Positions 21,371-30,097 are shown, counted from the first letter of the stretch. The stretch: 34,642 nucleotides of DNA from an uncultured Azospirillum sp. (GCA_900538765.1 UQAB01000018.1:1-34642); one strand, 5' to 3'. Numbers and translations: made by a program. The notes: generated from the letters alone by a model not told the origin.

Positions 21371-22621
21371 TCAGTTTTTCAGCTTTGTTTTAAGCAGCTT
21401 TATCATGTATTCCCGATAAATAATGCCAAATTGGGCGCCTTTTTGTTTTTCCAGGCTTTTTTGATCTTCTTTCGGCAAATCTTTTAATGTTATGCCTTCC
21501 AGAATGTCATAAATCCGTGTCATGGTATTGCAAATATTCTGAAATTCCAAATTGCTGCTATATTCGTTAAGCGTTTGTTCGCCATAATAATCAGCGTAAA
21601 AGCACTGTAAAAACATCTCCAGGTGTTTACGGTTGCGAAAATTTCCGCTGATTTCTTTTATCAGGTCATATTGTTTGGTTAGACGCATTGTCGTGAATTT
21701 ACTGATACGCATATGCTCACGGCAAAAAAGCAGCGCAAAATTGCGATATTCGTTGGGAACTTTTAATCTGTTGCAGGCTCGGTTAATTAACTCTAAGCCC
21801 CGTATATCATGGTTATGATGATGAGGCAAAATTTCCGGCGGTGTGTTGCTTTTTCCGTTATCATGGTTAAGGACGGCCCATTTTATTATTTCGTTTTCAT
21901 TTCTGACACGGGTCAGGGCGCACATTGTGTGTTTAAAAGTGTTTTCGGAGATATGGTATTTCTTTATTTCCGGGGTGTTGACCAAAGCTTCAAGCTCGGG
22001 AAACCAATCGTGCAGTCCTCCGATTTTTGCCAGGCCTTCAAAAAACTTGGAAGAATTGGCGGCGGGTGAAAGCGCTTTTTGAACTTCTTTCCATACTCTT
22101 TCCGGCGTTAAATGCCGCAACATGCCGTCCGCAACCATTTTTCTCAGGACTTCCGTTGTTTTCGGCTCTATGTCAAAATCTAATACTGCGGCAAAACGAT
22201 AGGCTCTTAAAATTCTGAGAGGGTCTAATTTGAAGTTTTTTTCATCAACAATTCTGATGATTTTATTTTCTATGTCTTGGCGGCCGTTAAAATAATCAAT
22301 TATTTCTCCCGTTTCTTCATCCAGCGCAATACTATTGCAGGTAAAGTCCCGTCTTAGGCAGTCATCATACAAGGAAACATCAGGCGAAAAATTAAAATCG
22401 AAGCCGGTATGTTTATCTCCGGTCTTTCTTTCCGTGCGTGCCAGAGCATACTCATCGTTGGTTTCGGGATGCAAAAACACCGGAAAATCCTTTCCGACCT
22501 GCTTATAGCCTCGTGACAGCATTTTATCAACCGTCGCTCCAACGACCACATAGTCTTTGTCGTGCGGTTTGGCGCCTCTTAACGTATCTCTAATATATCC
22601 GCCTATGATGTATTTTTTCAT
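21371..22621 (-). CDS. cca: CCA-adding tRNA nucleotidyltransferase
   Basis: This 416-residue enzyme adds or repairs the 3' CCA end of tRNAs. The head domain shows YIIGGYIRDTLRG, the metal-binding D-x-D in DKDYVVVG, RRDFTCNSIA and DPLRILRAYRFAA. An HD-like segment follows (WAVLNHDNGKS), as in the longer bacterial class II enzymes with phosphohydrolase activity. All three tRNA genes of the window already encode CCA, so here the enzyme may mainly do repair. It lies 9 nt after the RlaP-like gene in the same direction, suggesting one operon. The gene is AT-rich. Confidence 0.93.
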   Translation of the reverse strand: MKKYIIGGYIRDTLRGAKPHDKDYVVVGATVDKMLSRGYKQVGKDFPVFLHPETNDEYALARTERKTGDKHTGFDFNFSPDVSLYDDCLRRDFTCNSIALDEETGEIIDYFNGRQDIENKIIRIVDEKNFKLDPLRILRAYRFAAVLDFDIEPKTTEVLRKMVADGMLRHLTPERVWKEVQKALSPAANSSKFFEGLAKIGGLHDWFPELEALVNTPEIKKYHISENTFKHTMCALTRVRNENEIIKWAVLNHDNGKSNTPPEILPHHHNHDIRGLELINRACNRLKVPNEYRNFALLFCREHMRISKFTTMRLTKQYDLIKEISGNFRNRKHLEMFLQCFYADYYGEQTLNEYSSNLEFQNICNTMTRIYDILEGITLKDLPKEDQKSLEKQKGAQFGIIYREYMIKLLKTKLKN

Positions 22622-22630
22622 TCGTTGCCT

Positions 22631-23431
22631 TTATTTTTTAATTCCTAAGACCTTTTGCAAATAATTGTCAAAAAGCTTTCCGTCAATTTTTCTTTTATTG
22701 AAACCGGTATATGTTTCAGCAAGTTTTTGTTCAAAAAATTCATCGAACAGCGAAATCCGTTGTATTGTTTCTTTTTCAAGTCCTTGAGATTTGATTTCAA
22801 TCACTTCGTTTAATTTGGATACAATGTCTTCAGGTATATAGCATTGCATTGTCCGAACTGTATCTCTCATCAAAATCGGCGGCACCTTATCAAATTTTAG
22901 GACATATAATGCATTTAATATACCTCTCATAGAATATAGGTACTTTTTATATGTAATTTTTTTTCCATCTTTAATATAAATTTTGTAGTTGTTTTGAAAT
23001 AATGAAAAGTAATGATGAAACAGTTTTTCCTGGCTGAAATTACTCCCCATATATGATTTTAGTTCAATATTGTTATCTCCTAAATAAATAATTGGAGAGT
23101 TTAACCATTCTATAGTTGTTGGGTTTGATGATGCTAAAAGTTTCAAATACTTAAAGATATCAAAACCGCACATATCAATCAGAGAACCCTGAGTTTTATG
23201 TAATTGCAGATTTTCGTCAAAAGCTATGGTAATGACGTCCTCTTTTTTGTTAAAGGTTATGTATTCGTTCAGCGGGCGGTAGAAAACAAAACGGACATCG
23301 TAGTCACTGTCTTTGCTGTTCATGCCCCAGGCGCGGCTGCCATTCTCAACCGCAAACAATATCTTAATGTTATGTTCTTTTTCCAGGTTTTGCAGTAAGG
23401 CTGTTATTTTTTGTTTCATTGTTTTTCTCAT
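22631..23431 (-). CDS. YcgL/RlaP-type nucleotidyltransferase
   Basis: This 266-residue protein belongs to the DNA polymerase beta-like nucleotidyltransferase superfamily, YcgL/RlaP group. The active-site stretch is AVENGSRAWGMNSKDSDYDV, with the Gly-Ser and Asp-x-Asp metal ligands followed by RFVFYRPLNEY. SNPTTIEWLNSPIIY and YLYSMRGILNALYVL are also typical of this group. RlaP proteins are associated with RNA repair operons. Here the partner is the CCA-adding enzyme 9 nt downstream, which suggests a shared role in tRNA 3'-end repair; this is inference. A second ATG at 23419 is a possible start. Confidence 0.85.
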   Translation of the reverse strand: MRKTMKQKITALLQNLEKEHNIKILFAVENGSRAWGMNSKDSDYDVRFVFYRPLNEYITFNKKEDVITIAFDENLQLHKTQGSLIDMCGFDIFKYLKLLASSNPTTIEWLNSPIIYLGDNNIELKSYMGSNFSQEKLFHHYFSLFQNNYKIYIKDGKKITYKKYLYSMRGILNALYVLKFDKVPPILMRDTVRTMQCYIPEDIVSKLNEVIEIKSQGLEKETIQRISLFDEFFEQKLAETYTGFNKRKIDGKLFDNYLQKVLGIKK

Positions 23432-23845
23432 TTTATTAAGCGATTATAATATGATATTTTATATGATTATCGGTTAATATTACAACATTTTTATTAACAA
23501 TCCAACGGTGAAAGGGCGAACCCCATGTTTCAACGTCTGCTTTCTCGGGAGAATGTGCGCTAATCAGGCTCGGTTCCTCATTCTGAATGCTTAATGAACA
23601 AAATTGATGCTCAAATATAAAATATTTAACAAGCGCTTGTCAGGCAAGGAGCCATCAGGAGAAAACCGGGCATAAAATTTAATTTTTGACAATTAAAAAA
23701 TTTTTTTATAAACTGAATAACGGAGTTTTCTGTTAGTTCATCTTTCTCTAAAATGTTAAATCAAATAAGGTAACTAGGTAAAATTGATTATTTTGTCTGG
23801 TATTATTTTGTTTGTTTTTAATGTTAATATTTTTAAGGTGAGAAG
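23432..23845. other. Intergenic, with a promoter and a GC-richer remnant
   Basis: No gene is convincing. 23495-23670 is less AT-rich than its surroundings and has only very short frames, perhaps a gene remnant. TTGACA at 23686-23691, followed by TATAAA or TAAACT 15 or 17 nt later, probably starts the MATE mRNA. Confidence 0.45.
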
Positions 23846-25186
23846 ATGAATTTTGCAAAAGACAAAATTTCGGTGTTGTTCAATAAGATTTTTTATCCGA
23901 CATTGCTCGGAATGCTGAGCATTTGCGCTTTGACTGCGGTTGACGGTATCTTTGTCGGGAAAGGCATAGGAAGCGACGGAATTGCCGCCGTAAACCTTTG
24001 TATGCCGCTTTTAATGATTCTTACCGGGGTGGGGTTGATGTTTGGCATCGGCTGTTCGGTTATTGCTTCGATAGCCTTGTCCAAGGGCAAGGTTAAATTA
24101 GCCAGATTAAATGTTAGCCAGTCTTTGTTGTTTGTGTCTGTTTTGACGATGGTTCTTTCTGTTTTAATGATGGCAGATTTGAATAAAACGGCGTATGTTC
24201 TGGGTAGTTCCGACTATTTGCTGCCTTTGGTCAGAGATTATCTGTTTTGGTTTGTTCCGACATTGGTTTTTGAGGTGGTAATTCTTATTTCCATGTTTGT
24301 CATCAGACTTGACGGTGCGCCTAAATTTGCAATGTGGTTCAACTTAATTTCTTCCGCCATTAATATTGTTTTGGACTGGCTGTTTATTTTTCCGCTGCAA
24401 ATGGGGATCGGCGGCGCCGCGTTGGCAACGGCAATCAGTATTTTTGTCGGCGCTGTTTTGTCTATGTGGTATTTGCTTTTTCAAGCAAAATCTTTGCGCT
24501 TGTATCCGCTATCGATTGGTTTGAGAGGTTTTTATCTGTTTGTAAAAGCCATTGCCGGGCAGTGTTATGTTGGTATGGCGGCGCTTTGGACTGAAGCGAT
24601 GTTGGCGGTGTTAATGTTTATGGGTAACCATATTTTTATGCGTTATCTGGGGGATAACGGCGTTGGGGCTTTTGGCGTCAGTTGTTATTATATTCCTTTT
24701 GTTTATATGGTTGGCAATGCGATTGCGCAGTCAGCCCAGCCGATTATCAGTTATAATTACGGCGCGGCGAGTGGCGAGCGTGTGCGGGCAACGGAGAAAA
24801 TCGCCTTGCGAACGGCGGTTGCAGCCGGCTTGGGGGTAATGACTTTCTTTATTTTGGCGCCGAAATTTTTGGTCGGGTTGTTTTTGGATATATCAGTGCC
24901 GGCGGCGCAGCTGGCCGTTTGCGGCTTGCCTTATTTTGCTGCCGGATTTGTTTGTTTTATTGTCAATTTGACGGCGATCGGCTATTTTCAAAGCGTTGAG
25001 AAGGTCAAAGCGGCAACGGTCTTTTCACTGCTCAGAGGCTTTGTTTTTTTAGTTCCAATATTCTGGGTAATGCCGCGGCTGTTCGGGGTTGTGGGAATTT
25101 GGCTGGCGATGCCGGTTTCCGAAACGCTGACCTTTTTGTTTATCGGCGGATATTATCTGGCAAAAAAGTTTAAATTTACCGCTTAA
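23846..25186 (+). CDS. MATE-family multidrug/toxin exporter
   Basis: This 446-residue inner-membrane protein has about twelve hydrophobic segments in two similar halves, the layout of MATE transporters. These use a Na+ or H+ gradient to export drugs or metabolites. Landmarks are YPTLLGMLSICALTAVDGIF, GSDGIAAVNLCMPL, the inter-half YNYGAASGERVRATEKIALR and the late GVVGIWLAMPVSETLTF. AAGGTGAG is placed well before the ATG. Substrate unknown; the DinF/NorM subfamily cannot be separated by eye. Confidence 0.93.
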   Translation: MNFAKDKISVLFNKIFYPTLLGMLSICALTAVDGIFVGKGIGSDGIAAVNLCMPLLMILTGVGLMFGIGCSVIASIALSKGKVKLARLNVSQSLLFVSVLTMVLSVLMMADLNKTAYVLGSSDYLLPLVRDYLFWFVPTLVFEVVILISMFVIRLDGAPKFAMWFNLISSAINIVLDWLFIFPLQMGIGGAALATAISIFVGAVLSMWYLLFQAKSLRLYPLSIGLRGFYLFVKAIAGQCYVGMAALWTEAMLAVLMFMGNHIFMRYLGDNGVGAFGVSCYYIPFVYMVGNAIAQSAQPIISYNYGAASGERVRATEKIALRTAVAAGLGVMTFFILAPKFLVGLFLDISVPAAQLAVCGLPYFAAGFVCFIVNLTAIGYFQSVEKVKAATVFSLLRGFVFLVPIFWVMPRLFGVVGIWLAMPVSETLTFLFIGGYYLAKKFKFTA

Positions 25187-25253
25187 AAGTTTGTAAAATA
25201 AGTTTTGCCGCTTTTTTGCGGCACGGCGGAATTGAAAGCGGGGCAGAGTTTTG

Positions 25254-25282
25254 TTGACAGCATTCTTCCCTGTGTTTATACT
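25254..25282 (+). promoter_or_regulatory. Promoter of the 25361 gene
   Basis: TTGACA (25254-25259), a 17-nt spacer and TATACT (25277-25282) form a near-perfect promoter. It lies downstream of an earlier in-frame ATG (25205), so that ATG is not on this mRNA. Confidence 0.85.
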
Positions 25283-25360
25283 TGTTTTAGTTTTAGAATT
25301 ATTGTGTTAAATAAAAGAGGATCCGGTCAGACAAGCCTCTTAAAATATTCCGGTATAATT

Positions 25361-25939
25361 ATGGATGAAAAAACTTTGTTATTTATTTTGTTGGGCGTTG
25401 TTGTACTTTTATTTGCTATTTGCCTTGTTGGCGGTTTGAGCAGCATCGTACAAACAAATAGGGAATTATCCGGCAAACCTGGTGTGTTTAAAGGCCCCGG
25501 CGGCGAACCAAGATGGAATGGCGTTTTGCCGGTGAAAGTCGATGATTATGCCGAACCGCGTTACGTTTATGAAAATCTGGCTGAAAGCACTGATTATCTG
25601 CCGGAAAACGGACGGGTTATCGGTTATCGCATCAGTCCGGATTTGGTTATTCACAGTCGTGTGATGAACGATGTTAATCCGCCGGCTTTGTTGCGTTATA
25701 TTCAACGTTTGGGTGGGAAGCTGTTAGAAGCCGATGATGCTTTAATCTTGCAGGATAATTGGCAAGCCGTTTCCGCTTTGCGCGTAAGGTCCGGAGATCA
25801 GCCTCTGAAACACGGTAAATTTTGGTTCCGTTCCAAGGAGGGATATCCTGTTTGCGCTGAAATCTGTGCGGATGGGGTTATGCAGCGAGATGTGATTGGT
25901 TTTTCGGGATTTTACGCCCCTCTTATTTTAAAGCGATAA
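25361..25939 (+). CDS. Membrane-anchored protein of unknown function
   Basis: I place the start at ATG 25361 because the promoter at 25254 would begin transcription near 25289, after the more upstream ATG. The 192-residue protein has one N-terminal membrane segment (TLLFILLGVVVLLFAICLVGG) and a soluble part without cysteine pairs. Motifs include GKPGVFKGPGGEPRWNGVLPV and KFWFRSKEGYPVCAEICADG. No good Shine-Dalgarno precedes this ATG. I recognise no family. Confidence 0.7.
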   Translation: MDEKTLLFILLGVVVLLFAICLVGGLSSIVQTNRELSGKPGVFKGPGGEPRWNGVLPVKVDDYAEPRYVYENLAESTDYLPENGRVIGYRISPDLVIHSRVMNDVNPPALLRYIQRLGGKLLEADDALILQDNWQAVSALRVRSGDQPLKHGKFWFRSKEGYPVCAEICADGVMQRDVIGFSGFYAPLILKR

Positions 25940-25972
25940 GGCAGTGGAATTTCTGAGCTCTGAGCGACATAT

Positions 25973-26008
25973 AAAAAACAACGAAGATTCTATCTTCGTT
26001 GTTTTTTT
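25973..26008. terminator. Bidirectional terminator between convergent genes
   Basis: AACAACGAAGA pairs with TCTTCGTTGTT around TTCTA. A-runs and T-runs on either side allow use on both strands. Confidence 0.85.
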
Positions 26009-26017
26009 GTTAATTTG

Positions 26018-26629
26018 TCATCTGATTGCGGCCAGTTCTTTTTCCAGTTTGTCAACCAGCGGTTTGATGTCATACCAGTAGGTTGAAGCCGGAATGTTGA
26101 TTTGTTTTTTGAGCTGCGGCGTGTCCAGAATTATCTGAACGGCGTAAAGCTCGGGAAACGGCCCGTCATAGCCGAAGACAGATTTTTCCCGCGTTCCTCG
26201 TTGCAAGCGCAGACGGCAGGAGCTGTTTTCAATGGGGGCGACAAAGGTAACGGGCGCAAGCTCCAGATCGTAATTCAGGCGGGAGAGAAAAATCTCTTTC
26301 TGTCCGCCGACAATGAAGCCAAGATAACCGCCATAACCGCGCGGTGCAAGAAAAGCGTAAAACGGTTTTTCGTCCGGGGTGTTGCGGTGGGTGCAGCGAT
26401 AAACATCCATGTTGCCGAGGCAGATGTTGTCAATAAAGGTTTCGCAGTCCCAAGCCGGGAAAAGGTAAGTACTCAGTTCCAAAAACGGCAGGCCGGGGTT
26501 TTTTCTGATTTCAGCTTCATATAGGCTGATTTTTTTGGACAAAGGTAATTCTTTAGTCACGGAAGCTGATTTTTGCGCATCAGTTTGTTTCTTTGGAAAC
26601 AAAGCAGAGATAAATTTAAAAATATTCAT
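26018..26629 (-). CDS. Protein of unknown function
   Basis: This 203-residue protein starts with a weakly hydrophobic, basic stretch (MNIFKFISALFPKKQ) and has no clear signal cleavage site. A region around residues 85-105 reads FYAFLAPRGYGGYLGFIVGG, and the end is helical (VDKLEKELAAIR). RGYGGYLG is similar to a motif in the gene at 19794. It has its own consensus promoter and a shared terminator. Function unknown. Confidence 0.75.
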   Translation of the reverse strand: MNIFKFISALFPKKQTDAQKSASVTKELPLSKKISLYEAEIRKNPGLPFLELSTYLFPAWDCETFIDNICLGNMDVYRCTHRNTPDEKPFYAFLAPRGYGGYLGFIVGGQKEIFLSRLNYDLELAPVTFVAPIENSSCRLRLQRGTREKSVFGYDGPFPELYAVQIILDTPQLKKQINIPASTYWYDIKPLVDKLEKELAAIR

Positions 26630-26664
26630 AATTACTAAGGATTAATTATACAAAACTGCCTGTG

Positions 26665-26693
26665 ATTGTAGTAAAAAAATCTTATTTTGTCAA
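26665..26693 (-). promoter_or_regulatory. Promoter of the 26018-26629 gene
   Basis: TTGACA (26693-26688), a 17-nt spacer and TACAAT (26670-26665) on the minus strand. Confidence 0.75.
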
Positions 26694-26814
26694 GTTTTAT
26701 CTATTAAAATAGTGTCCCGCTGTTGATTTTTTTGCGAAAAAAGTGGCATAAGGCGGGAAGGGGCGTTATATTATGGCTTATGTACAAACAGTGCTCAGCA
26801 TAAGGAGGTTTGAG

Positions 26815-27444
26815 ATGAAAGTTTTGATGATTAACGGCAGTTGCAATGAGAACGGCTGTACTTTTACGGCGCTGTCGGAAGTTGCCGGGGTTTTGCATGA
26901 CGAGGGGATTGAAACGGAAATTATCCAGCTGGGAAAAGGTGCTTACAAGGACTGTATTGGCTGCGGCGTCTGTCACAAAATGAAGAATAACCGCTGCGTT
27001 TTTGACGATGACATTATTAACCGGATTATTGAAAAGGCTGAACAGGCTGACGGTTTTGTTTTCGGGTCGCCGGTTTATTACGCGCATCCGTCCGCCCGTT
27101 TGCTGGCGGTTCTCGACCGGGTTTTTTATGCCGGGAGCCGGGTGTTTGCCTTTAAACCGGGCGCGGCGGTCGTATCGTCCCGGCGGGCAGGAACGACGGC
27201 TTCCCTTGACGTTATCAACAAATATTTTACCATAGCCAGAATGCCGGTGGTGTCGTCGACTTACTGGAACAATGTTCACGGCAGCCGGAGCGAGGAAGTG
27301 ACAGAGGATAAAGAAGGTTTGCAGACAATGCGCAATCTGGGGCGGAATATGGCCTGGGCTTTGAAATGTATTGACAACGCGAAGAAAAACGGCCTTGCGG
27401 CGCCGCAGAACGAAAGCGGGGCGCGGACGAATTTTATCCGTTAA
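26815..27444 (+). CDS. Flavodoxin-like NAD(P)H:FMN oxidoreductase
   Basis: This 209-residue protein starts at ATG 26815, 6 nt after a strong AAGGAGG; the in-frame ATG at 26773 lies upstream of that site. It has the flavodoxin-like fold of iron-sulfur flavoprotein/NADPH-dependent FMN reductases: KVLMINGSCNENGCT (FMN phosphate loop), CIGCGVCHKMKNNRC, and GFVFGSPVYYAHPSARL. The C-x2-C-x2-C motif at about residues 46-52 is the cluster-binding signature of iron-sulfur flavoproteins, so it may bind 4Fe-4S. It is followed 23 nt later by the YjbR-like gene, in one probable operon. Confidence 0.88.
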   Translation: MKVLMINGSCNENGCTFTALSEVAGVLHDEGIETEIIQLGKGAYKDCIGCGVCHKMKNNRCVFDDDIINRIIEKAEQADGFVFGSPVYYAHPSARLLAVLDRVFYAGSRVFAFKPGAAVVSSRRAGTTASLDVINKYFTIARMPVVSSTYWNNVHGSRSEEVTEDKEGLQTMRNLGRNMAWALKCIDNAKKNGLAAPQNESGARTNFIR

Positions 27445-27467
27445 GTTGGGACAGGGAATAGAGTTTG

Positions 27468-28142
27468 ATGAACGAATTGACGGCGATGTTTGACGGGCTG
27501 TCGCCTGAGTGGGAAAAACTGGCGGCTTTCGGTTTTAAGCCGTCGGCAGGCGGTTATGTTTACCGGGCGCCGCTGGTTGATGGGCAGTTTGAGGCGGTAG
27601 TCAGCGTGACGGATGACGGACGGGTGACGGCAGATGTGGTTGATGCTGAAACAGGAGAAATTTATGCGCTGGTTAAGGTTGCCGCGGTGACGGGCGCTTT
27701 TGTCGGCAAAATCCGGAGCGAACTTGAGGCGGTTTTGACCGAGGTGGCGGCAAAGTGTTTTTATGCCGACAGGTTTAAAAGTGCGGCTGCCAGAAGTGTG
27801 ATTGCCTATGCGCGGAAGAAATACGGGGACGAGTTGGAGTTTTTATGGCCGAAGTTTCCGATGAATGCGATTTTGCGGCGAAAGGACAATGCCAAGTGGT
27901 ATGCGGTGCTGTTGAATCTGCCGTCGCAAAAACTCGGTTTGTCCGGCGAGGGGAAACTGGATATTATTGACCTGCGGGCGGCGGCGGACGATATTGCCCG
28001 ACTGGTTGACGGAGAAGCATATTTTCTGGGGTATCACATGAACAAAAGCCACTGGGTGACGTTGTGTCTGGACGGGCGAACGACGGCTGAAGAAATCTGT
28101 CGGCGACTGGATGAGAGTTATCGTTTGGCCGGGAAGAAATAG
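27468..28142 (+). CDS. MmcQ/YjbR-family protein
   Basis: This 224-residue protein starts at ATG 27468; a TTG just before it is less likely. The C-terminal half (about 120-222) is the MmcQ/YjbR double-wing fold: DELEFLWPKFPMNAILRRKDNAKWYAVLL and YHMNKSHWVTLCLDGRTTAEEICRRLDESY. The family is described as DNA-binding-like, but its role is not established. The N-terminal half (YVYRAPLVDGQFEAVVSVTDDG) is also seen in longer YjbR relatives. It is co-directional with the flavin reductase. Confidence 0.87.
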   Translation: MNELTAMFDGLSPEWEKLAAFGFKPSAGGYVYRAPLVDGQFEAVVSVTDDGRVTADVVDAETGEIYALVKVAAVTGAFVGKIRSELEAVLTEVAAKCFYADRFKSAAARSVIAYARKKYGDELEFLWPKFPMNAILRRKDNAKWYAVLLNLPSQKLGLSGEGKLDIIDLRAAADDIARLVDGEAYFLGYHMNKSHWVTLCLDGRTTAEEICRRLDESYRLAGKK

Positions 28143-28162
28143 GGTGTTGGTTTCATAAAGTT

Positions 28163-28197
28163 AAAAAATACGCTTTCTGTGTTGGAAAGCGTGTATT
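28163..28197 (-). terminator. Terminator between convergent genes
   Basis: AATACGCTTTC pairs with GAAAGCG..TATT (two-base bulge). On the minus strand a T-run follows. Confidence 0.6.
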
Positions 28198-28226
28198 GTA
28201 TGTTCAGCACAATGCCGGAGGCGGTT

Positions 28227-28574
28227 TTATAAAAATGGCCGGGCATAAGCGTCAAAGCGGTTTTCGTATTCCGGCGCCCAGCCCATGAGATAGTTGTCAT
28301 CCATGCAGAACAACGGCGTGCCAATCCTTTGTCCGAGGTTGAATTTTTCCGCGCATTGGATAAAGAGGGCGTAGCCCCGGGGTGTCTGCACGTCGACTTT
28401 TTCCATTTTCAGGCCGGGATGTTTTTGCCGGATGTAGGCTTCGGCGTCATGGCAGTGCGGGCAGGTTTCTGAATAGAAAAAATAGATTTTGTCGCTCTGA
28501 ATAGTGGTTTTTTCGGCGCAGCCGCCGAGGCAAAAAGCGGCTGCAACCAAAACGGCTGATAACAGTTTTTTCAT
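28227..28574 (-). CDS. Thioredoxin-like lipoprotein with CPHC motif
   Basis: This 115-residue lipoprotein has a signal peptide with lipobox LGGC (Cys19). The short thioredoxin-like domain begins KIYFFYSETCPHCHDAEAYI. The active-site motif CPHC is that of DsbA-type oxidoreductases. The cis-proline loop is probably RIGTPLFCMDD. At this size it is closer to a glutaredoxin-like minimal domain than to full DsbA. It would act on disulfides in the periplasm, which fits the many cysteine-containing secreted proteins here. It follows the 28610 gene by 35 nt and may share its mRNA. Confidence 0.85.
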   Translation of the reverse strand: MKKLLSAVLVAAAFCLGGCAEKTTIQSDKIYFFYSETCPHCHDAEAYIRQKHPGLKMEKVDVQTPRGYALFIQCAEKFNLGQRIGTPLFCMDDNYLMGWAPEYENRFDAYARPFL

Positions 28575-28609
28575 TGTTTATGTTCCTTGCTTTTATTAAG
28601 GTTTTGATA

Positions 28610-29206
28610 TTACTCGATGCAGCAGTCAACGGCTTTGCGGACAAAGGCTTTCATCTTTGCCAGAGCGCCGCCTTTGGTTTCTGCCTCAACTGCTTCAGCC
28701 GTTTTCTTTTCTGACGCCGGCGTGGCGACTGCTGCGGCACGCACCGTCAGTTTCTTGACGTCATCGACGCTGTCCTTGACCCATTTCACGTCGTCAATGC
28801 TCAGCATATTCATGTTTAAGCCCCAGAACAGGCAGTATAATTCATAAGCCTGGTTAAATAAGTCATAGGCAACGTCCTTATGGCCTAAGCTCTGCTGTTT
28901 GGTGCCGACTTCCATCAGGCGCATCGAACTCGCCAGCAGGTGTTTCGATATGCACCAAACCTCACCTTCATAACTCGGGATTATCTTCTGCATCAGCTTC
29001 TTGCGCGTTTCGCGGACGTCTTCAATCAGGTCGTAAAACGAGGTCTTGCCCGTCTTCGCGCCCGAAAACATCAGGTGTTCCTCTATGCTGATGAGATTCA
29101 TGATGGCAATCGTCAAATCCTGATCCGAAGACAGGTCTTTGGGATTGACTTTCTTGCTGCTGTCTATCCGCTCAACAAACTCTTTAACGTCTTTGGCTTT
29201 TGGCAT
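28610..29206 (-). CDS. Helical protein of unknown function, divergent from the ArsR regulator
   Basis: I choose ATG 29206 because GGAGAA lies at the right distance before it; an ATG at 29218 is also in frame. The 198-residue product is mostly helical: LTIAIMNLISIEEHLMFSG, VRETRKKLMQKIIPSYEGE and VAYDLFNQAYELYCLFWGLN. It ends with an Ala/Glu/Lys-rich tail and VDCCIE. It shares a 131-nt divergent promoter region, containing a large dyad, with the tandem ArsR gene, which probably controls it. I recognise no family. Confidence 0.8.
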   Translation of the reverse strand: MPKAKDVKEFVERIDSSKKVNPKDLSSDQDLTIAIMNLISIEEHLMFSGAKTGKTSFYDLIEDVRETRKKLMQKIIPSYEGEVWCISKHLLASSMRLMEVGTKQQSLGHKDVAYDLFNQAYELYCLFWGLNMNMLSIDDVKWVKDSVDDVKKLTVRAAAVATPASEKKTAEAVEAETKGGALAKMKAFVRKAVDCCIE

Positions 29207-29248
29207 CTTTTTCTCCATATATACAAAATATTATATATAGAGTTAACC

Positions 29249-29308
29249 ATATATATTAAAATTGTCAATAAAAATTTGATTGAAAAGTATGACAATTTTG
29301 ATATATAT
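29249..29308. promoter_or_regulatory. Large imperfect dyad in the divergent promoter region
   Basis: The arms 29249-29267 and 29290-29308 (19 nt each) are inverted repeats with one mismatch, separated by 22 nt. Each arm contains the word TGACAATTTT in outward orientation. The arms overlap TTGACA-like elements for both flanking genes, so they are a likely operator for the ArsR-type protein encoded next door. Confidence 0.65.
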
Positions 29309-29337
29309 AGTAAAAACAATTCAATAAGGCTTTAAAC

Positions 29338-29982
29338 ATGGACAAACAGCTTCCCATTCCGGTTATGAAAAAGGCGGCCAAGGGGATTGCCTATATCGGG
29401 CATCCACTGCGACTCCGCATTCTTGAATTTTTGGATGTCAACGGCATGTCTTCGGTTTCAGCGATTACCAAGGGGCTGAATGAGGAGCAGATTATGGTTT
29501 CGCAAAGCCTCAAAAAACTGCGCGACGCCAATCTGGTCAAAACCAGAAGGCGGGGAATCTTTATCTATTATGAGTTGAACGAGGAGTATCCGGCCAGCAT
29601 TTTTAACTGTATCCGCAAGTTGTACGGCTATATGACCGATAATTTTTATTTTCTGAAAGACGGTTACAAGGTGGTTTTGCCGGTGGATTTTACGATTATG
29701 ACGGCCAACCGCATCAAGCTGTTTGCCAATTTTGACAAGATGCGGCTGTTGGAATATCTCACTTTGTTTGGCGAGAGCTGTGTGTCCGATATTGTCAAAG
29801 GTACGGAAATCGAGCAGCTGAAAGTGTCGCAGTATCTCAAGCGCCTGCGTGACGACGGCTTTGTCAAGTCGCGCAAAGAGGGACGTTTTGTGTATTATGA
29901 TATTACCAAGGGCGTGCATATGTCCGCCATCGGCTGTATTCACAAACGTTATGATTCTCTGGCGAACAAAGACGATTTTTAG
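29338..29982 (+). CDS. Regulator with two ArsR-type winged-helix domains in tandem
   Basis: This 214-residue protein contains two similar ArsR-like DNA-binding domains, at about residues 15-95 and 115-205. Repeat 1 has HPLRLRILEFLD, EEQIMVSQSLKKLRDANLV and RRRGIFIYYEL. Repeat 2 has DKMRLLEYLTLFG, EIEQLKVSQYLKRLRDDGFV and RKEGRFVYYDI. Normal ArsR proteins are about 100 residues and act as dimers, so this looks like a covalent dimer. The metal-binding cysteine pair (ELCVCDL) of ArsR/SmtB is absent, so the signal is not obviously a metal. It faces the helical gene at 28610 across a dyad and is probably autoregulated. Confidence 0.88.
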   Translation: MDKQLPIPVMKKAAKGIAYIGHPLRLRILEFLDVNGMSSVSAITKGLNEEQIMVSQSLKKLRDANLVKTRRRGIFIYYELNEEYPASIFNCIRKLYGYMTDNFYFLKDGYKVVLPVDFTIMTANRIKLFANFDKMRLLEYLTLFGESCVSDIVKGTEIEQLKVSQYLKRLRDDGFVKSRKEGRFVYYDITKGVHMSAIGCIHKRYDSLANKDDF

Positions 29983-30042
29983 CTTATGCCGGGGGGTGGT
30001 TTCAAAGGTATATCGGTGCGGTGTTGCGGGCGGAAATGCGTA

Positions 30043-30075
30043 TAAAAAAAGTCCTTCTCTTAACCGGAAGGACTT
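30043..30075 (-). terminator. Terminator of the 49-residue lipoprotein gene
   Basis: AAGTCCTTC/GAAGGACTT stem, with a minus-strand T-run of seven to eight. Confidence 0.8.
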
Positions 30076-30097
30076 AAAACTTATAAACCTGAGCGGC

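Noticed and set aside
25205..25360. N-terminal extension of the 25361 protein
   Set aside because: The consensus promoter at 25254-25282 lies inside it, so most of the extension, including its ATG, would be upstream of transcription.
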